Source: Pseudo-nitzschia pungens (taxonomy: Eukaryota > Bacillariophyta > Bacillariophyceae > Bacillariales > Bacillariaceae). Taken from it: 64,000 bases of DNA. The position numbers and the translations under genes are program-made. Numbering within the stretch: position 1 is the first letter of the stretch; each line of letters opens with the position of its first letter. Positions 1 to 12,041 of this stretch are shown here, piece by piece. Location of the stretch: positions 2,046,001 to 2,110,000 of the forward strand of contig CM074769.1 of the NCBI GenBank assembly GCA_037355855.1, given 5' to 3'. The notes beneath the pieces are model-generated. The model was not told the origin of the DNA. It made no database searches and worked only from the letters and a program-made list of their open reading frames with translations.

Positions 1-120
1 TACAGGGGACAGCAGCAGCAACGCGTCAACATGCGACAAACAGCAACGCGTCGATAAACAGCAAGTAGCAACGCCTCGATACTATACAGGGGACAGTAGA
101 TTGACGCGATTGTCGCGTCT
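1..120. repeat. Fragment of the ACGCGTCGATA satellite
   Basis: The first 120 bases contain the same building blocks (TACAGGGGACAGCAGCAGCA, ACGCGTCGATA) as the large array at 3761-8350. The window therefore begins inside or at the edge of another patch of this satellite. No coding potential is assigned. Confidence 0.8.
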
Positions 121-1636
121 CCACCAGGTGATTGTCGCGTCTCCACCACCAGTAGATTGTTGAATACACCACCATTGTCAGAGGCCAAGTTGCTGTTGTT
201 GTTGTTGTTTGCTGTTTGCTGTTTGCAGAATTAGAAATTATGAAGCACTTGCTGCTTGCTGGTGTGGCTTTTTTAATGTTGCCAGCAGCAAAATTATGAG
301 CTGCTGCTTGCTGCTCCTTTTTTTTTGCTCTGCTGTTTGCTGCTGTTTGCTGGAGTGGATCGATCGATCCACTCTTGTTTTGCGTTCCGGACTTTCGTGT
401 ACCGGTATGTTCGATATCCAGACTTGTAGACCTAGAATAGTTAAAGAGAGGTCCAACACCTCTGAGTCCCAGCAGTTCTCCTATACTTTGTGGCGCCGGT
501 CGACTTCAATCCCAGGAGTTGACGCGTCCACCGACTTCAGTCCCAGCAGTTCTTCTATACTTTGCGGCGCCGGTCGACTTCAATCCGACCATCTGGACAT
601 CCAAGGTTTTCTATTGTACCTATGTTCGATATCCACCAATGGAGATGGATATAATCGATTCCCACAAGTGTTCGATACTTAAGACATGGGAGTGATCGAC
701 TGCCGGCGCTATTGGGTACAATCGCAACTGGTAGAGCAAACTGGAGCAACACTAATTCATTATTTCTATTTTTGCAACTTGTAAAAGCAATCTACTAAAC
801 AACCACTAAGGGATCTAACCAAGTCGACAATCGACAATGGTGGAGCTGGAGATTAGACAATCTTCGACTGCTACGATCGCAGATCAATACAATCGATTGC
901 TACAATACAACCGATTGCAATCCGATCCAATATTGATCGTCGTCCATCCATCATTGTGGTCGTCAACGTCTCCATCTCCATTTCCATTGTCACCATAACT
1001 ATTACTATTACTGTTTCCATTGCCATTGCCATTCCCATTCCCATTGCCGTTGATCGATTATTGTAAATTGTCGCGTCCATCAATGCTGCCGGATGATTGT
1101 CATGTACTCGTATTCTTCAACCGGCAGGGACTACCGTACGGATCGATCTATTTCTTCAGCAAATCCATTCCCACCACTCTATCCAATAACACAAGATCCA
1201 GTCAACAAGAAGCAGACCAACCCAAGACAGTAACAAAGAACCGTTTCGGCAGTCCCGACGGCCATCAAGCAAGAAGTGTCACCTGTTGTTGTCGGAAAAG
1301 CATGTTCGAACCGAAGAACCGAAGAACAATCGTGTTCTCACAAAAATAGATCTAATCAGCTAATTTTTTCAATCCCCCTCTAGGTGAGTCAATAGCAGCC
1401 AATGACGACAGTCAAAGGGTTTTTAGTGATCTCTAAACTGTGAGTAAAATTTTTGGTAAGCAGGGGGTTAAGGTTCTTTTTTTTTGGTACATGTACGTTA
1501 ATTGGACCGGGGGGGTAGTGGAGTTGTACAGCATTTGAAAGTCCAATGCACTAAATTGAGGGAAAAGTCCCTTTTTTTTCGATGAGTGTTACTTGGATTA
1601 GTGTTAGCGTTGGCTTGCTTGCAACTGTATGGGCCA
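121..1636. other. Non-coding stretch, nothing recognised
   Basis: Contains short low-complexity runs (TTGTTG and TTTGCTG repeats near 190-350; CCATTGCCATT-type repeats near 960-1050) and several short open frames. None of these frames shows a recognisable domain or convincing codon structure. I see no gene here. Confidence 0.5.
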
Positions 1637-1717
1637 GGTATCCGGTTATAGTATAGATCGTACAGTAACGACCATACCCCAACGGTAGCATTATACGGTA
1701 GCATGGTATGATAGCAT
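1637..1717 (+). repeat. Dispersed repeat, copy 1 (inverted partner at 12042-12123)
   Basis: About 80 bases, containing GGTATCCGGTTATAGTA, GACCATACCCC and GTAGCATGGTATGATAGCAT, recur in reverse complement at 12042-12123 with roughly four fifths identity by eye. The pair could be the ends of an old large element or two copies of a small dispersed one. No target-site duplication was found. Confidence 0.6.
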
Positions 1718-1869
1718 ACCAGATACTCCATGTCTCGTAATCAATTAGCATTAGCATCCCCCCTAACCTTGTAGCACTGAGCTACAGCGTATGCTAGCAG
1801 ATGCTGTACCCAGGGTTTTGTAACTAGTACAAATCCTACATGATGACCCGGGTCACTTGACTGTAGCAC

Positions 1870-1940
1870 CCCATAGCGTTTATGCTAAGCCTGTTGCTAA
1901 GCCTGCTCCTAAGCCTGCTGCTAAGCCTGTTGCTAAGTCC
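1870..1940. repeat. Short tandem CTAAGCCTG repeats
   Basis: Several imperfect copies of a 12-base unit (GCTGCTAAGCCT type) occur in a row just upstream of the 143-bp array. Nothing else is seen here. Confidence 0.55.
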
Positions 1941-2094
1941 TGTAGATCTCCCACTTTTGATCTGCTAAGAACTGGGGTATGTAGATATGGTACAAGTTCT
2001 ACTAGAAGGTCCCAGCATCCTGCTTAGCATCCTGTTCAATATCACCTGTAGCACAGTGCGGTTTGGTTCATCAATTAGCATCCTGTACTAGATC

Positions 2095-2900
2095 TCCTAA
2101 ACAGGATGCTAGACAGGATGCTAGGCCCCTCAAGTAGGATTTGTACCAGATCTACATACCCCAACTCTTAGCAGCCCTATATTATAAGATATACAGGATG
2201 CTAAGATAAGAACGGAACTGAAGAATCAAAAAGGCGATACTAAACAGGATGCTAGACAGGATGCTAGGCCCCTCAAGTAGGATTTGTACCAGATCTACAT
2301 ACCCCAACTCTTAGAAGCCCTATATGATAAGATATACAGGATGCTAAGATAAGAACAGAACTGAAGAACCAAAAAGGCGATACTAAACAGAATGCTAGAC
2401 AGGATGCTAGGCCCCTCAAGTAGGATTTGTACCAGATCTACATACCCCAACTCTTAGAAGCCCTATATGATAAGATATACAGGATGCTAAGATAAGAACG
2501 GAACTGAAGAACCAAGAAGGCGATACTAAACAGGATGCTAGAAAATATGCTAGGCCCCTCAAGTAGGATTTGTACCAGACCTACATACCCCAACTCTTAG
2601 CACCAGCCTTATGATATAAGAAATACAGGATGCTAAGATAAGAACAGAACTGAAGAACCAAGAAGGCGATACTAAACAGGATGCTAGGCCCCTCAAGTAG
2701 GATTTGTACTGGATCTACATACCCCAACTCTTAGCAGCCCTGTATTATAAGATATATAGGATGCTAAGATGAGAACGGAACTGAAGAACCAAAAAGGCGA
2801 TACTAAACAGGATGCTAGACAGGATGCTAGGCCCCTCAAGTAGGATTTGTACTGGATCTACATACCCCAACTCATAGCATCCTGTCTAGCATCATCCTGT
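2095..2900. repeat. Tandem array with 143-bp unit, about six copies
   Basis: The landmark AGGCCCCTCAAGTAGGATTT starts at 2123, 2266, 2409, 2552, 2686 and 2829. The spacings are 143, 143, 143, 134 and 143 bases, so one unit carries a 9-base deletion. Each unit also contains CAGGATGCTAG, ACATACCCCAACTCTTAG and AAGGCGATACTAAA. No long conserved frame accompanies it. Confidence 0.9.
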
Positions 2901-2937
2901 CAAGTGTCTCCATTAATCCTGTAAAGTTCCGTCTCTA

Positions 2938-3400
2938 TCAACATACAATCATACAAACAGACGAACATACCAACATATGAACAGACAAACATATGAACAG
3001 ACGAACATACGAACAGATGAACAGACGAACATATAAGCATACGAACAGACTAACATTTGAACAGACGAACATATGAACAGACGAGCAGACAAGCAGGCGA
3101 ACAGACGAACATATAATCATACCAACAGACCAACATACCAGAGTATGTACAGACGAACATATGAACAGATTAGCAGACGAACAGACGAGCATACCAACAG
3201 ACGAGCAGACGAGCAGACGAACATAAAATCGTACGAACAGACGAACGTAGCAATGTATGAACAGATGAACGTATGAAGTATGAAGACTGGTGTTAACAGA
3301 CAAACAGACGAACATACAATCATATCAACAGACCAACATACCAGTGTATGAACAGACGAACGTATGAACAGGCGAACAGATGAACAAACGGGCTCTTTTC
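2938..3400. repeat. Minisatellite of 8-base GAACAGAC / GAACATAC units
   Basis: Alternating 8-base units (GAACAGAC, GAACATAC and variants) run for about 460 bases. Frames on both strands stay open because units are simple and stop-poor, giving apparent low-complexity proteins rich in CSSV or NRRT. I regard these as artefacts. Confidence 0.85.
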
Positions 3401-3529
3401 CAAGGTAGGTGTACCTTGATCGTACCTTGATCACGATATTTCTACGGGGTTTCTACAGACCTTTTGTACCAGGAATGTCCAAAATTACAATATTTCCACG
3501 ATTTTGTGATGCATGGCAAACCATGGCAA

Positions 3530-3766
3530 ACGTATGTAAATGCAAAAAAGAACACGATAATAACACGTAACGACACATCAAAGCTTAGTCGAAACAGGAA
3601 GAGACAGCAAGCAGCAACAGCAAGCAGCAACAGCAAACAGCGAGTACCGGTAGCAAACAGCAGCGAAGCGTCGATATACGGGGCTAGGGTTTTGCTAGGT
3701 TCGACGCGTTGTTTTTGTACTGGAAAGAGATACCCTAGCGCAGCCAAGACAAAATCGATATAGCAG
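3530..3766. repeat. Non-satellite module 1 (recurs at about 5500-5725)
   Basis: A block with AACGACACATCA, CAGCAAGCAGCAACAGCAAG and TTTTGCTAGGTTCGACGCG...ACCCTAGCGCAGCCAAGA precedes the satellite array. It recurs almost unchanged at about 5500-5725. The second half alone also recurs at about 7255, 7362, 7512, 7745 and 7883. It appears to be an interspersed module co-amplified with the satellite. Confidence 0.75.
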
Positions 3767-6700
3767 CAAGCAGCAACGCGTCGATAATACAGGGGACAGC
3801 AGCAGCAACGCGTCGATAATACAGGGGACAGCAGCAGCAACACGTCGCAACGCGTCGATAATACAGGGGACAGCGAGTAACGCGTCGATAATACAACGCG
3901 TCGATAATACAGGGGACAGCGAGTAACGCGTCGATACTGTACAGGGGACAGCGAGTAACGCGTCGATAATACAACGCGTTGATAATACAGGGGACAGTAA
4001 GTAACGCGTCGATACTGTACAGGGGACAGTGAGTAACGCGTCGATAATACAACGCGTCGATAATACAGGGGACAGCGAGTAACGCGTCGATAATACAACG
4101 CGTCGATAATACAGGGGACAGCGAGTAACGTGTCGATACTATACAGGGGACAGCAGCAGCAACGCGTCGATAATACAACGCGTCGATAATACAGGGGACA
4201 GCGAGTAACGCGTTGATAATACAACGCGTCGATACTGTACAGGGGACAGTGAGTAACGCGTCGATAATACAACGCGTCGATAATACAGGGGACAGCGAGT
4301 AACGTGTCGATACTATACAGGGGACAGCAGCAGCAACGCGTCGATAATACAACGCGTCGATAATACAGGGGACAGCGAGTAATGCGTCGATAATACAACG
4401 CGTCGATAATACAGGGGACAGCGAGTAACGTGTCGATACTATACAGGGGACAGCAGCAGCAACGCGTCGATAATACAACGCGTCGATAATACAGGGGACA
4501 GCGAGTAACGCGTTGATAATACAACGCGTCGATACTGTACAGGGGACAGCGAGTAACGCGTCGATAATACAACGCGTCGATAATACAGGGGACAGCGAGT
4601 AACGTGTCGATACTATACAGGGGACAGCAGCAGCAACGCGTCGATAATACAACGCGTCGATAATACAGGGGACAGCGAGTAACGCGTCGATAATACAACG
4701 CGTCGATAATACAGGGGACAGCGAGTAACATGTCGATACTATACAGGGGACAGCAGCAGCAACGCGTCGATAATACAACGCGTCGATAATACAGGGGACA
4801 GCGAGTAACGCGTTGATACAACGCGTCGATACTGTACAGGGGACAGCGAGTAACGCGTCGATAATACAGGGGACAGCGAGTAACGTGTTGATAATACAAC
4901 GCGTCGAGCAGGGGACAGCGAGTAACGCGTCGATAATACAGGGGACAGCAGCAACGCGTCACAAAGCGTTGATAATACAGGGGACAGCAGCAGCAACGCG
5001 TCGCAAAGCGTCGATACTATACGGGGGACAGCAACGCGTCGATAATACAGGGGACAGCAGCAACGCGTCACAAAGCGTTGATAATACAGGGGACAGCAGC
5101 AGCAACGCGTCGCAAAGCGTTGATACTATACAGGGGACAGCAACGCGTCGATAATACAGGGGACAGCAGCAACGCGTCACAAAGCGTTGATAATACAGGG
5201 GACAGCAGCAGCAACGCGTCGCAAAGCGTCGATACTATACAGGGGACAGCAACGCGTCGATAATACAGGGGACAGCAGCAACGCGTCGCAAAGCGTCGAT
5301 ACTATACAGGGGACAGCAGCAAAGCGTCGATAATACGGTGAATAGCAACGCGTCGATAATACAGGGGACAGCAGCAGCAACGCGTCGCAAAGCGTTGATA
5401 CTATACAGGGGACAGCAGCAGCAACGCGTCGATAATACAGGGGATAGCAGCAACGCGTCACAAAGCGTTGATAATACAGGGGACGTATGTAAATGCAAAA
5501 AAGAACACGATAATAACACGTAACGACACATCACAGCTCAGTCGAAACAGGATGACAGCAAGCAGCAAGCAGCAACAGCAAGCAGCAACAGCAAACAGCG
5601 AGTAGCAAACAGAAAACAGCAGCAAAGCGTCGATATACGGGGATACGGTTTTGCTAGGTTCGACGCGTTGTTTTTGTACTGTAAAGGGATACCCTAGCGC
5701 AGCCAAGATAAAATCGATACAGCAGGGGGGAGCAAAGCGTCGATAATACAGGGGACAGCAAGCAGCAGCAACGCGTCGATAATACAACGCGTAGATAATA
5801 CAGGGGACAGCAGCAGCAACACGTCGCAACGCGTCGATAATACAGGGGACAGCGAGTAACGCGTCGATAATACAGGGGACAGCGAGTAACGCGTCGATAA
5901 TACAGGGGACAGCGAGTAACGCGTCGATACTATACAGGGGACAGCAGCAGCAACGCGTCGATAATACAACGCGTTGATAATACAGGGGACAGCAGCAGCA
6001 ACACGTCGCAACGCGTCGATAAACAGGGGACAGCGAGTAACGCGTCGATAATACAACGCGTCGATAATACAGGGGACAGCAGCAGCAACACGTCGCAACG
6101 CGTCGATAATACAGGGGACAGCGAGTAACGCGTCGATACTATACAGGGGACAGCGAGTAACGCGTCGATACTATACAGGGGACAGCAGCAGCAACGCGTC
6201 GATACTATACAGGGGACAGCAACGCATCGATAACACGTCGCAACGCGTCGATAATACAGGGGACAGCAGCAGCAACACGTCGCAACGCGTCGATAATACA
6301 GGGGACAGCGAGTAACGCGTCGATAATACAACGCGTCGATAATACAGGGGACAGCAGCAGCAACACGTCGCAACGCGTCGATAATACAGGGGACAGCGAG
6401 TAACGCGTCGATAATACAGGGGACAGCGAGTAACGCGTCGATAATACAGGGGACAGCGAGTAACGCGTCGATACTATACAGGGGACAGCAGCAGCAACGC
6501 GTCGATAATACAACGCGTTGATAATACAGGGGACATACAGGGGACAGCAACACGTCGCAACGCGTTGATAATACAGGGGACAGCAAGCAGCAGCAAGCAG
6601 CAACGCGTCGATAATACGGTGAACAGCAAGCAGCAGCAACGCGTCGATAATACAGGGGACAGCAACACGTCGCAACGCGTCGATAATACGGTGAACAGCA

Positions 6701-8350
6701 AGCAGCAGCAAGCAGCAAGCAGCAACGCGTCGATAATACGGTGAACAGCAAGCAGCAGCAAGCAGCAACGCGTCGATAATACGGTGAACAGCAAGCAGCA
6801 GCAACGCGTCGATAATACAGGGGACAGCAACACGCCGCAACGCGTCGATAATACGGTGAACAGCAAGCAGCAGCAACGCGTCGATAATACAGGGGACAGC
6901 AACACGTCGCAACGCGTCGATAATACAGGGGACAGCAAGCAGCAGCAAGCAGCAAGCAGCAACGCGTCGATAATACGGTGAACAGCAAGCAGCAGCAAGC
7001 AGCAAGCAGCAACGCGTCGATAATACGGTGAACAGCAAGCAGCAGCAAGCAGCAAGCAGCAACGCGTCGATAATACGGTGAACAGCAAGCAGCAGCAACG
7101 CGTCGATAATACAGGGGACAGCAACACGTCGCAACGCGTCGATAATACAGGGGACGGCAACGCGTCGATAATACAGGGGACAGCAAGCAGCAACGCGTCG
7201 ATAATACGGGGGGGACAGCAAGCAGCAGCAGCGAGCAGCGAATAACGTACTGGGTTTTGCTAGGTCCGACGCGTTGTTTTTCTACTGTAAAGAGATACCC
7301 TAGCGCAGCCAAGATAAAATCGATATAGCAGCAAGCAGCAGCAACGCGTTGATATTACAGGGGTTTTGCTAGGTTCGACGCGTGGATTATGTACTGTAAA
7401 GGGATACCCTAGCGCAGCCAAGAAGATAAAATGGATACAGCAGCAAGCAGCAGCAAAGCGTCGATATATTACAGGGGGGGACAGCAAGCAGCAAATAACA
7501 ACATACAGGGTTTTGCTAGGTTCGACGCGTAGATTATGTACTGTAAAGGGATACCCTAGCGCAGCCAAGATAAAATCGATATAGCAGGGGGGGGACAGCA
7601 AGCAGCAACGCGTCGATATATTCCAGGGGGGATAGGAACGCGTCGATATACTACAGGGGGGACAGCAGCAGCAACGCGTCGATAGCAAGAAGCAGCAACG
7701 CGTCGATAATACAGGGGACGGCAAGCAGTGAATAACGTACAGGGTTTTTGCTAGGTCTGACGTGTGGATTATGTACTATAAAGGGATACCCTAGCGCAGC
7801 CAAGACAAAATCAATACAACAGCAAGCAGCAGCAACGCGTTGATAATACAGGGGACAGCAGCAGCAAATAACAACATACAGGGTTTTGCTAGGTTCGACG
7901 CGTGGATTATGTACTGGAAAGGCATACCCTAGCGTAGCCAAGATAAAATCGATATAGCAGGGGGGAACAGCAAGCAGCAACGCGTCGATATATTACAGGG
8001 GGGGACAGCAACAGCAATGCGTCTATATACTACAGGGGGGACAGCAGCAGTAACGCGTCGAAAATACACGGGGGGGGGACAGCAAGCAGCAGCAACGCGT
8101 CGATAATACAGGGGACAGCAACAAGTCGCACAACGCATCGATAATACAACGCGTCGATAATACAACGCGTAGATAATACAGGGAACAGCAAGCAGCAACG
8201 CGTCGATAATACAACACGTAGATAATACAGGGGACAGCAACAGCAACGCGTCGATATACTACAGGGAGGGACTGCAACAGCAACGCGTCGATAATACAGG
8301 GGACAGCGAATAGCAATACAGGGGACAGCGAATAGCAATGCCTTGTTTTT
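3761..8350. repeat. Large ACGCGTCGATAATACAGGGGACAGC satellite array
   Basis: Roughly 4.6 kb is built from variants of two blocks: ACGCGTCGATAATACA (or ...ATACTATACA) and GGGGACAGC followed by GAGTA, AGCAGC or a longer CAG-rich spacer. Spacer type changes along the array: GAGTA spacers dominate 3860-4950, AGCAGCA spacers 4940-5470, and AAGCAGCAGC plus TACGGTGAACAGC variants 6590-7220. Every unit carries an ACGCGT (MluI) site. Many frames are open over hundreds of codons, but the 'proteins' are pure repeats (CCCPLYYRRV, CIIDALL) in several overlapping frames, so I do not call genes. Confidence 0.92.
4034..4818. repeat. 300-bp higher-order repeat within the satellite
   Basis: Sequence at 4034 onward repeats at 4334 and 4634 with exactly 300-base spacing and only scattered substitutions (for example AATGCG for AACGCG at 4381, and AACATG for AACGTG near 4728). 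About 2.6 copies are present. Each higher-order unit contains a fixed order of TAATACA, CTATACA and CTGTACA variants and of GAGTA or AGCAGC spacers. Confidence 0.88.
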
Positions 8351-9193
8351 ACCGAATCAATCCTCGTAATCCACTAATAAAAAATTGTACGATTTTGAAC
8401 ACGGTAGTAAAAATTACAGACTGATTCATACATGCTGTACGGATTAGGTACGGTACGATACCAAAACTCAATTACCGTGTTGTTACTCATGCCATATAAT
8501 AGTCCTACCATACCGGTACTACATATCAACCAAACACATACGTACGGTATCAAAACCACTAGAGGTACGAAATAAGAAAAGTGTCATTAAAAATAAGCAT
8601 TACAACTCCGAGAAAAATATATTATGCCAACTGATTCAAAAAAGTATCATTACAAAAATCAGTACAACTCCGAGAAAAATATATTCCCCTCTAGCTATCA
8701 CAACCACACACATCCTGTACATATCAAACGCACCTCTAGGTATCACAACCAAACACATATGTATCGAACCCGCTATCGTAGGTACGAAATCGATGTAAAA
8801 GTAATAGAAAAGTGTCATTAAAAATAAGCATTACAACTCCGACAAAAATATATTAAGCCGAAAAAAAATCAGTACAACTCCGAGAAAATATATTATGCCA
8901 ACTGATTCAAAAACAGATCAATTAATAAAGCTATTTCCTATTAAAAACATCTAAAATATCTATTTGCATAACAAAGAATGCCGGAGTTTTTAAGCGTTGA
9001 TTTTGAGCTAGAGCTACGCATAAGAAACAGCTTTTTTTTGTTTTTACCAAAATCCGGTTTCTCACACTCTTCCTACTTCTTAAGGAAGTAAAAGCTCCGT
9101 TGTCAATCCTACAAGAGTTAAGGATTATTTCTTACAACTCCACTAATTTCCACTAATCTTTGTTAATTTTTTTAAATTTCAATTGTTAGGCGA
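8351..9193. other. AT-rich spacer with a short internal duplication
   Basis: No gene is seen. A block with TAAGCATTACAACTCCGA and AAAATATATTATGCCAACTG near 8590-8642 recurs near 8655-8700 and 8820-8912. The remainder is AT-rich unique sequence. Confidence 0.5.
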
Positions 9194-9679
9194 TCCATAG
9201 TAATATACATATTTAAATAACTTTAATCACCAAAGGTGATACTAAATTACTCAGTCTGTAACCAGACTTTAACGTCGCCTCCATCAGAGAGTCAGGACCC
9301 CAAGTGGTAGAATGACAAATTTTCAAACAAACCTTGAACATCAGACAGGGAAAGAAGCATACACAAGTCCCACAAAAGAGGGACTTGAGAGAAAGTGAGA
9401 TGGGAAGGAAGATAGTGGGAGAAGACCCAGTATCAAAAGGTATGGGACATGATGAGAAGCAAGAACAGAGTACAAAAAAACCAAGGTACAAAGTGGAAGC
9501 AACCCTAAGATCCAGTAAGCCAGGCAAGTAGGAGAGCAGCCTCTCGTTGGTAGGGCTGCACTGGGGGTGCAGGTGCTGCATACTGCTTCCTGGCAAGGTG
9601 GATGGTTGCAAGCCACTGCCTCTTGGCAGTCAGGGTGTAGCCTTGTAGGACTTGGAAAGGGGTTTGTAAAAGGGAGTGT
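9194..9679 (-). mobile_element. 5'-truncated LINE, 3' end only (copy A)
   Basis: This is the reverse complement of the 3' end of the LINE at 16736-27923: the last part of ORF2 (frames with ACNHPPCQEAV) and the 3' UTR, ending in the tail GGTGATTAAAGTTATTTAAATA. It is cut at 9679/9680, where a gypsy LTR begins. Such 5' truncation is usual for target-primed reverse transcription. It carries no functional gene. Confidence 0.85.
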
Positions 9680-10016
9680 TGTGACATGTTGATGTAGGTA
9701 CCCTACGAGAGGCTCTAAATGATTATTGAATCCCGCATGTGCTCCAATACACAAGAATATGTATGATATTCATGTATACATACTGAATATTCAACGTACA
9801 AGGATACACATACAATTCAAACAAAGATTCCCATGACTCACCGATTATTGATATTGTGCCTGACAAACAATTATATCATTGTTCGATCATTCATTCCATA
9901 CTCAAGGAATCATTCCCATCTCGTAAAGTATTCAACCATTCTCTTCTGTAACACAATTTATTAATCATACATCTTTAAAATACTCCTATCGTGTATTTCT
10001 ACCTTAACATGTAACA
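9680..10016 (+). mobile_element. Gypsy LTR related to the LTRs at 35796 and 41218
   Basis: The segment begins TGTGACA and ends TGTAACA, is 337 bases long (336 for the complete element), and shares GAATCCCGCAT and TTTCTACCTTAAC-TGTAACA with it. It is clearly more diverged than the two LTRs of the complete copy. It is followed directly by the conserved leader start CAGTAATTACTG. Confidence 0.78.
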
Positions 10017-10149
10017 CAGTAATTACTGTTTATCTTTTAAAGTAGAAGACAGACAGGAACTCAGTACTGAATCCAGAACATCCCTTATCCTAAACAACAG
10101 GGATACATCGATACCCTGACAAGCAAAAAGAAACAATGTCGATCGAAAG
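10017..10149 (+). mobile_element. Gypsy 5' leader remnant, broken near 10140-10180
   Basis: CAGTAATTACTGTTTATC, AGTAGAAGACAG and CAGTACTGAA match the leader downstream of the 35796 LTR. Homology reaches about the position of the gag start (GAAACAATG here, AAACACCATG there) and then stops. Beyond it lies the truncated piggyBac-like frame, so the rest of this gypsy copy is missing. Confidence 0.65.
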
Positions 10150-11835
10150 CTACACGGTCTTTTCTGAAAAAAAGAATCTCTTGACTAAAGTGATAGGATT
10201 TGTTAACCGGGCAACTCTCGATTTCTGTTTCTTACTTGGAGGGGCATTGTCTTTATGGAAATAGATTGATGGTACACCTTTCAGAAGACACGTACGCAAA
10301 ACAGTTCCTATCATTGATAAACCATTCTGACCCATCCAATCAAGAATAACATCCCCGTTGAAGAAATTATCAACTGTCAGATGTGGTGATTCGATGCATA
10401 TTTTATCGGGGCCTATTCGTGGTAGAACACCCTTGGTAATCAACTCATACACTTCCGACTGTCCTCTCCTGGTAAATCCGGGTGCACATTTGTATTTGCC
10501 AAGTCTATGAATGTATGCTCTAGGACGTATCCTATAACAATCCAACAAAATTGCAGTTTGCTCACCTCGACTCGTCCTCTTCCCAGAAGTATAATAAACA
10601 TTCGGACCACCAAAACCTCCATATGACCAGGTAGTTTCATCTATCACAAGATCAAGGTCGGCTCTTTTTGTCAAGTAGTTGGTGTTATGTACAAGGACCT
10701 TGTCAATATAATCGAACTTATTAGATGGGTTGAAAGGTATCTTGTGTTCTTCCTCATTATTATTAGATACCTTTAGGTTCTCTTTAATCTCCCTCCACCT
10801 CCAAAAAGACATGGTATTATCGATAGTTTTGTTGTACATGCAATCATTTGGATCCCATCTATTCCTGATATCCTGACTACTTCCTCCTCCGCATGCACCA
10901 TGCATAAACAAACAACCATCGAATTTAACCACCTCATCGTGGGAGATAGATTTGATCTGGTGCCCATATCCATCATTCTTCCTATTAGCATAAATGTTAG
11001 TAAACCAAGTAACGAGTGGATAGTAAGACAATCCGTTGTCTTCTTCTACCCCCAATTGATCCGGATAGTGTAGTGGAAGGATAAGCTGATAAAAGAATAA
11101 CGCGTCATCATCCTGTATTCTTTCAACAGTCAACCCATGTTTGATCAGCTTGTCTTTGTCTAAACATCCTTTCATGCTTGTAGGAAATAGATTGTTGTCT
11201 GTTCCTGTTCTGTAATTATCCACACCTGCTTCTGCTTTCCAACCTTTGTAATGGAATGTCCATCCGCTATCTTGGTGGTACCTGACAGGCCCAACATCAA
11301 CACCATCAGGTACTCGTTCGTCTCTGTATGGGATACATCCACTTGGCATCGAATGATAGAGATATTTACCACCTTTAAATTTAGGTTCGAAGTAGTACCT
11401 ATTCCATGACCCAGGATTATCCACTGATTCAAATGGTGGCTCACCTGATTTGGCATCGGGGGTTTTGAAATCATGTGGTACTCTTGGATAATCGACGTTG
11501 TCTGTAAATGGAATTCCATCCTTACATTGGAATACCTTGTAATCGAAGATTGAATCAGAGTTGATTACACCTTGGTGTTCTTTTTCTGTTTTCATAATTG
11601 ATACTACATCAAATTGTTTTGCTTCTTCACCCTCATCATCACTCTCTCCACCATCTCGACTGATGTTATCTTCAGCATCTTGTTCATCAAAATGTTTGTT
11701 TTGGGTAGCTATGATTTCTTCTGGTGAAAAAGAGAGCAATCTGGATTCATTGTTGTTGCTGTCAGTGGTATCTTGGCTAGTAGTTAGCGTACTGACATCA
11801 GAGTGCATGTTGCGAGAGAGTCTGACGACCGGCAA
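10150..11835 (-). pseudogene. PiggyBac-like transposase, C-terminally truncated
   Basis: The 561-codon frame resembles DDE_Tnp_1_7 (PiggyBac) transposases. A variable acidic N-terminus (about residues 20-90) precedes a region with W-R-Y...F. The first catalytic Asp is likely in VIDETTWSYGGFG (about residue 400), which corresponds to the family's DE(M)xxxFKGR. The second is in TVDNFFNGD (about 487), followed by GTVLR. After GVPSIYFHKDN and VARLTNPITLVKR the frame ends within 20 residues. The third catalytic Asp and the C-terminal Cys-rich finger expected in the family are absent. The loss coincides with the gypsy fragment at 9680 to about 10150, so this is probably a dead copy. The start chosen is the first ATG at 11835. 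No flanking terminal repeats were identified. Confidence 0.75.
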
Positions 11836-12041
11836 TGGGGAAGGAGTGTCGTCGTTCGTCTGTTAACTGTTTTTCGAGGTAAAATGGTCATTTTTAGACC
11901 TTTTTGACCCTGTACCTCTATTTTTTCTTTGGTAAAACTATTTAGGACCCCATTTTTTTTTTCAATTCCAACCCTCGCCCTTTTTTTAACGTCGAAAAGT
12001 CAATTTTTACCTACCAAAATTTCTTGGTTATGGTCAATTTC
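11836..12041. other. Upstream region of the piggyBac-like gene
   Basis: About 200 bases, T-rich, without recognised elements. It may hold the promoter, but nothing specific is visible. Confidence 0.35.

Noticed and set aside
209..682. 157-codon frame near the left edge
   Set aside because: Begins in CTG/TTG simple repeats, has no recognisable domain and shows no good start context.
2938..3434. Cys/Val/Ser-rich frames in the GAACAGAC minisatellite
   Set aside because: Simple-sequence translation; open on both strands because the unit lacks stops.
3442..8338. Many long open frames on the minus strand (up to about 500 codons) in the satellite
   Set aside because: They are pure translations of the short repeat (CCCPLYYRRV, CIIDALLAVP), occur in several overlapping frames at once and have no non-repeat core.
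3761..8350. CRISPR-like array
   Set aside because: Units are contiguous variants of each other, not identical repeats separated by unique spacers, and the context is eukaryotic.
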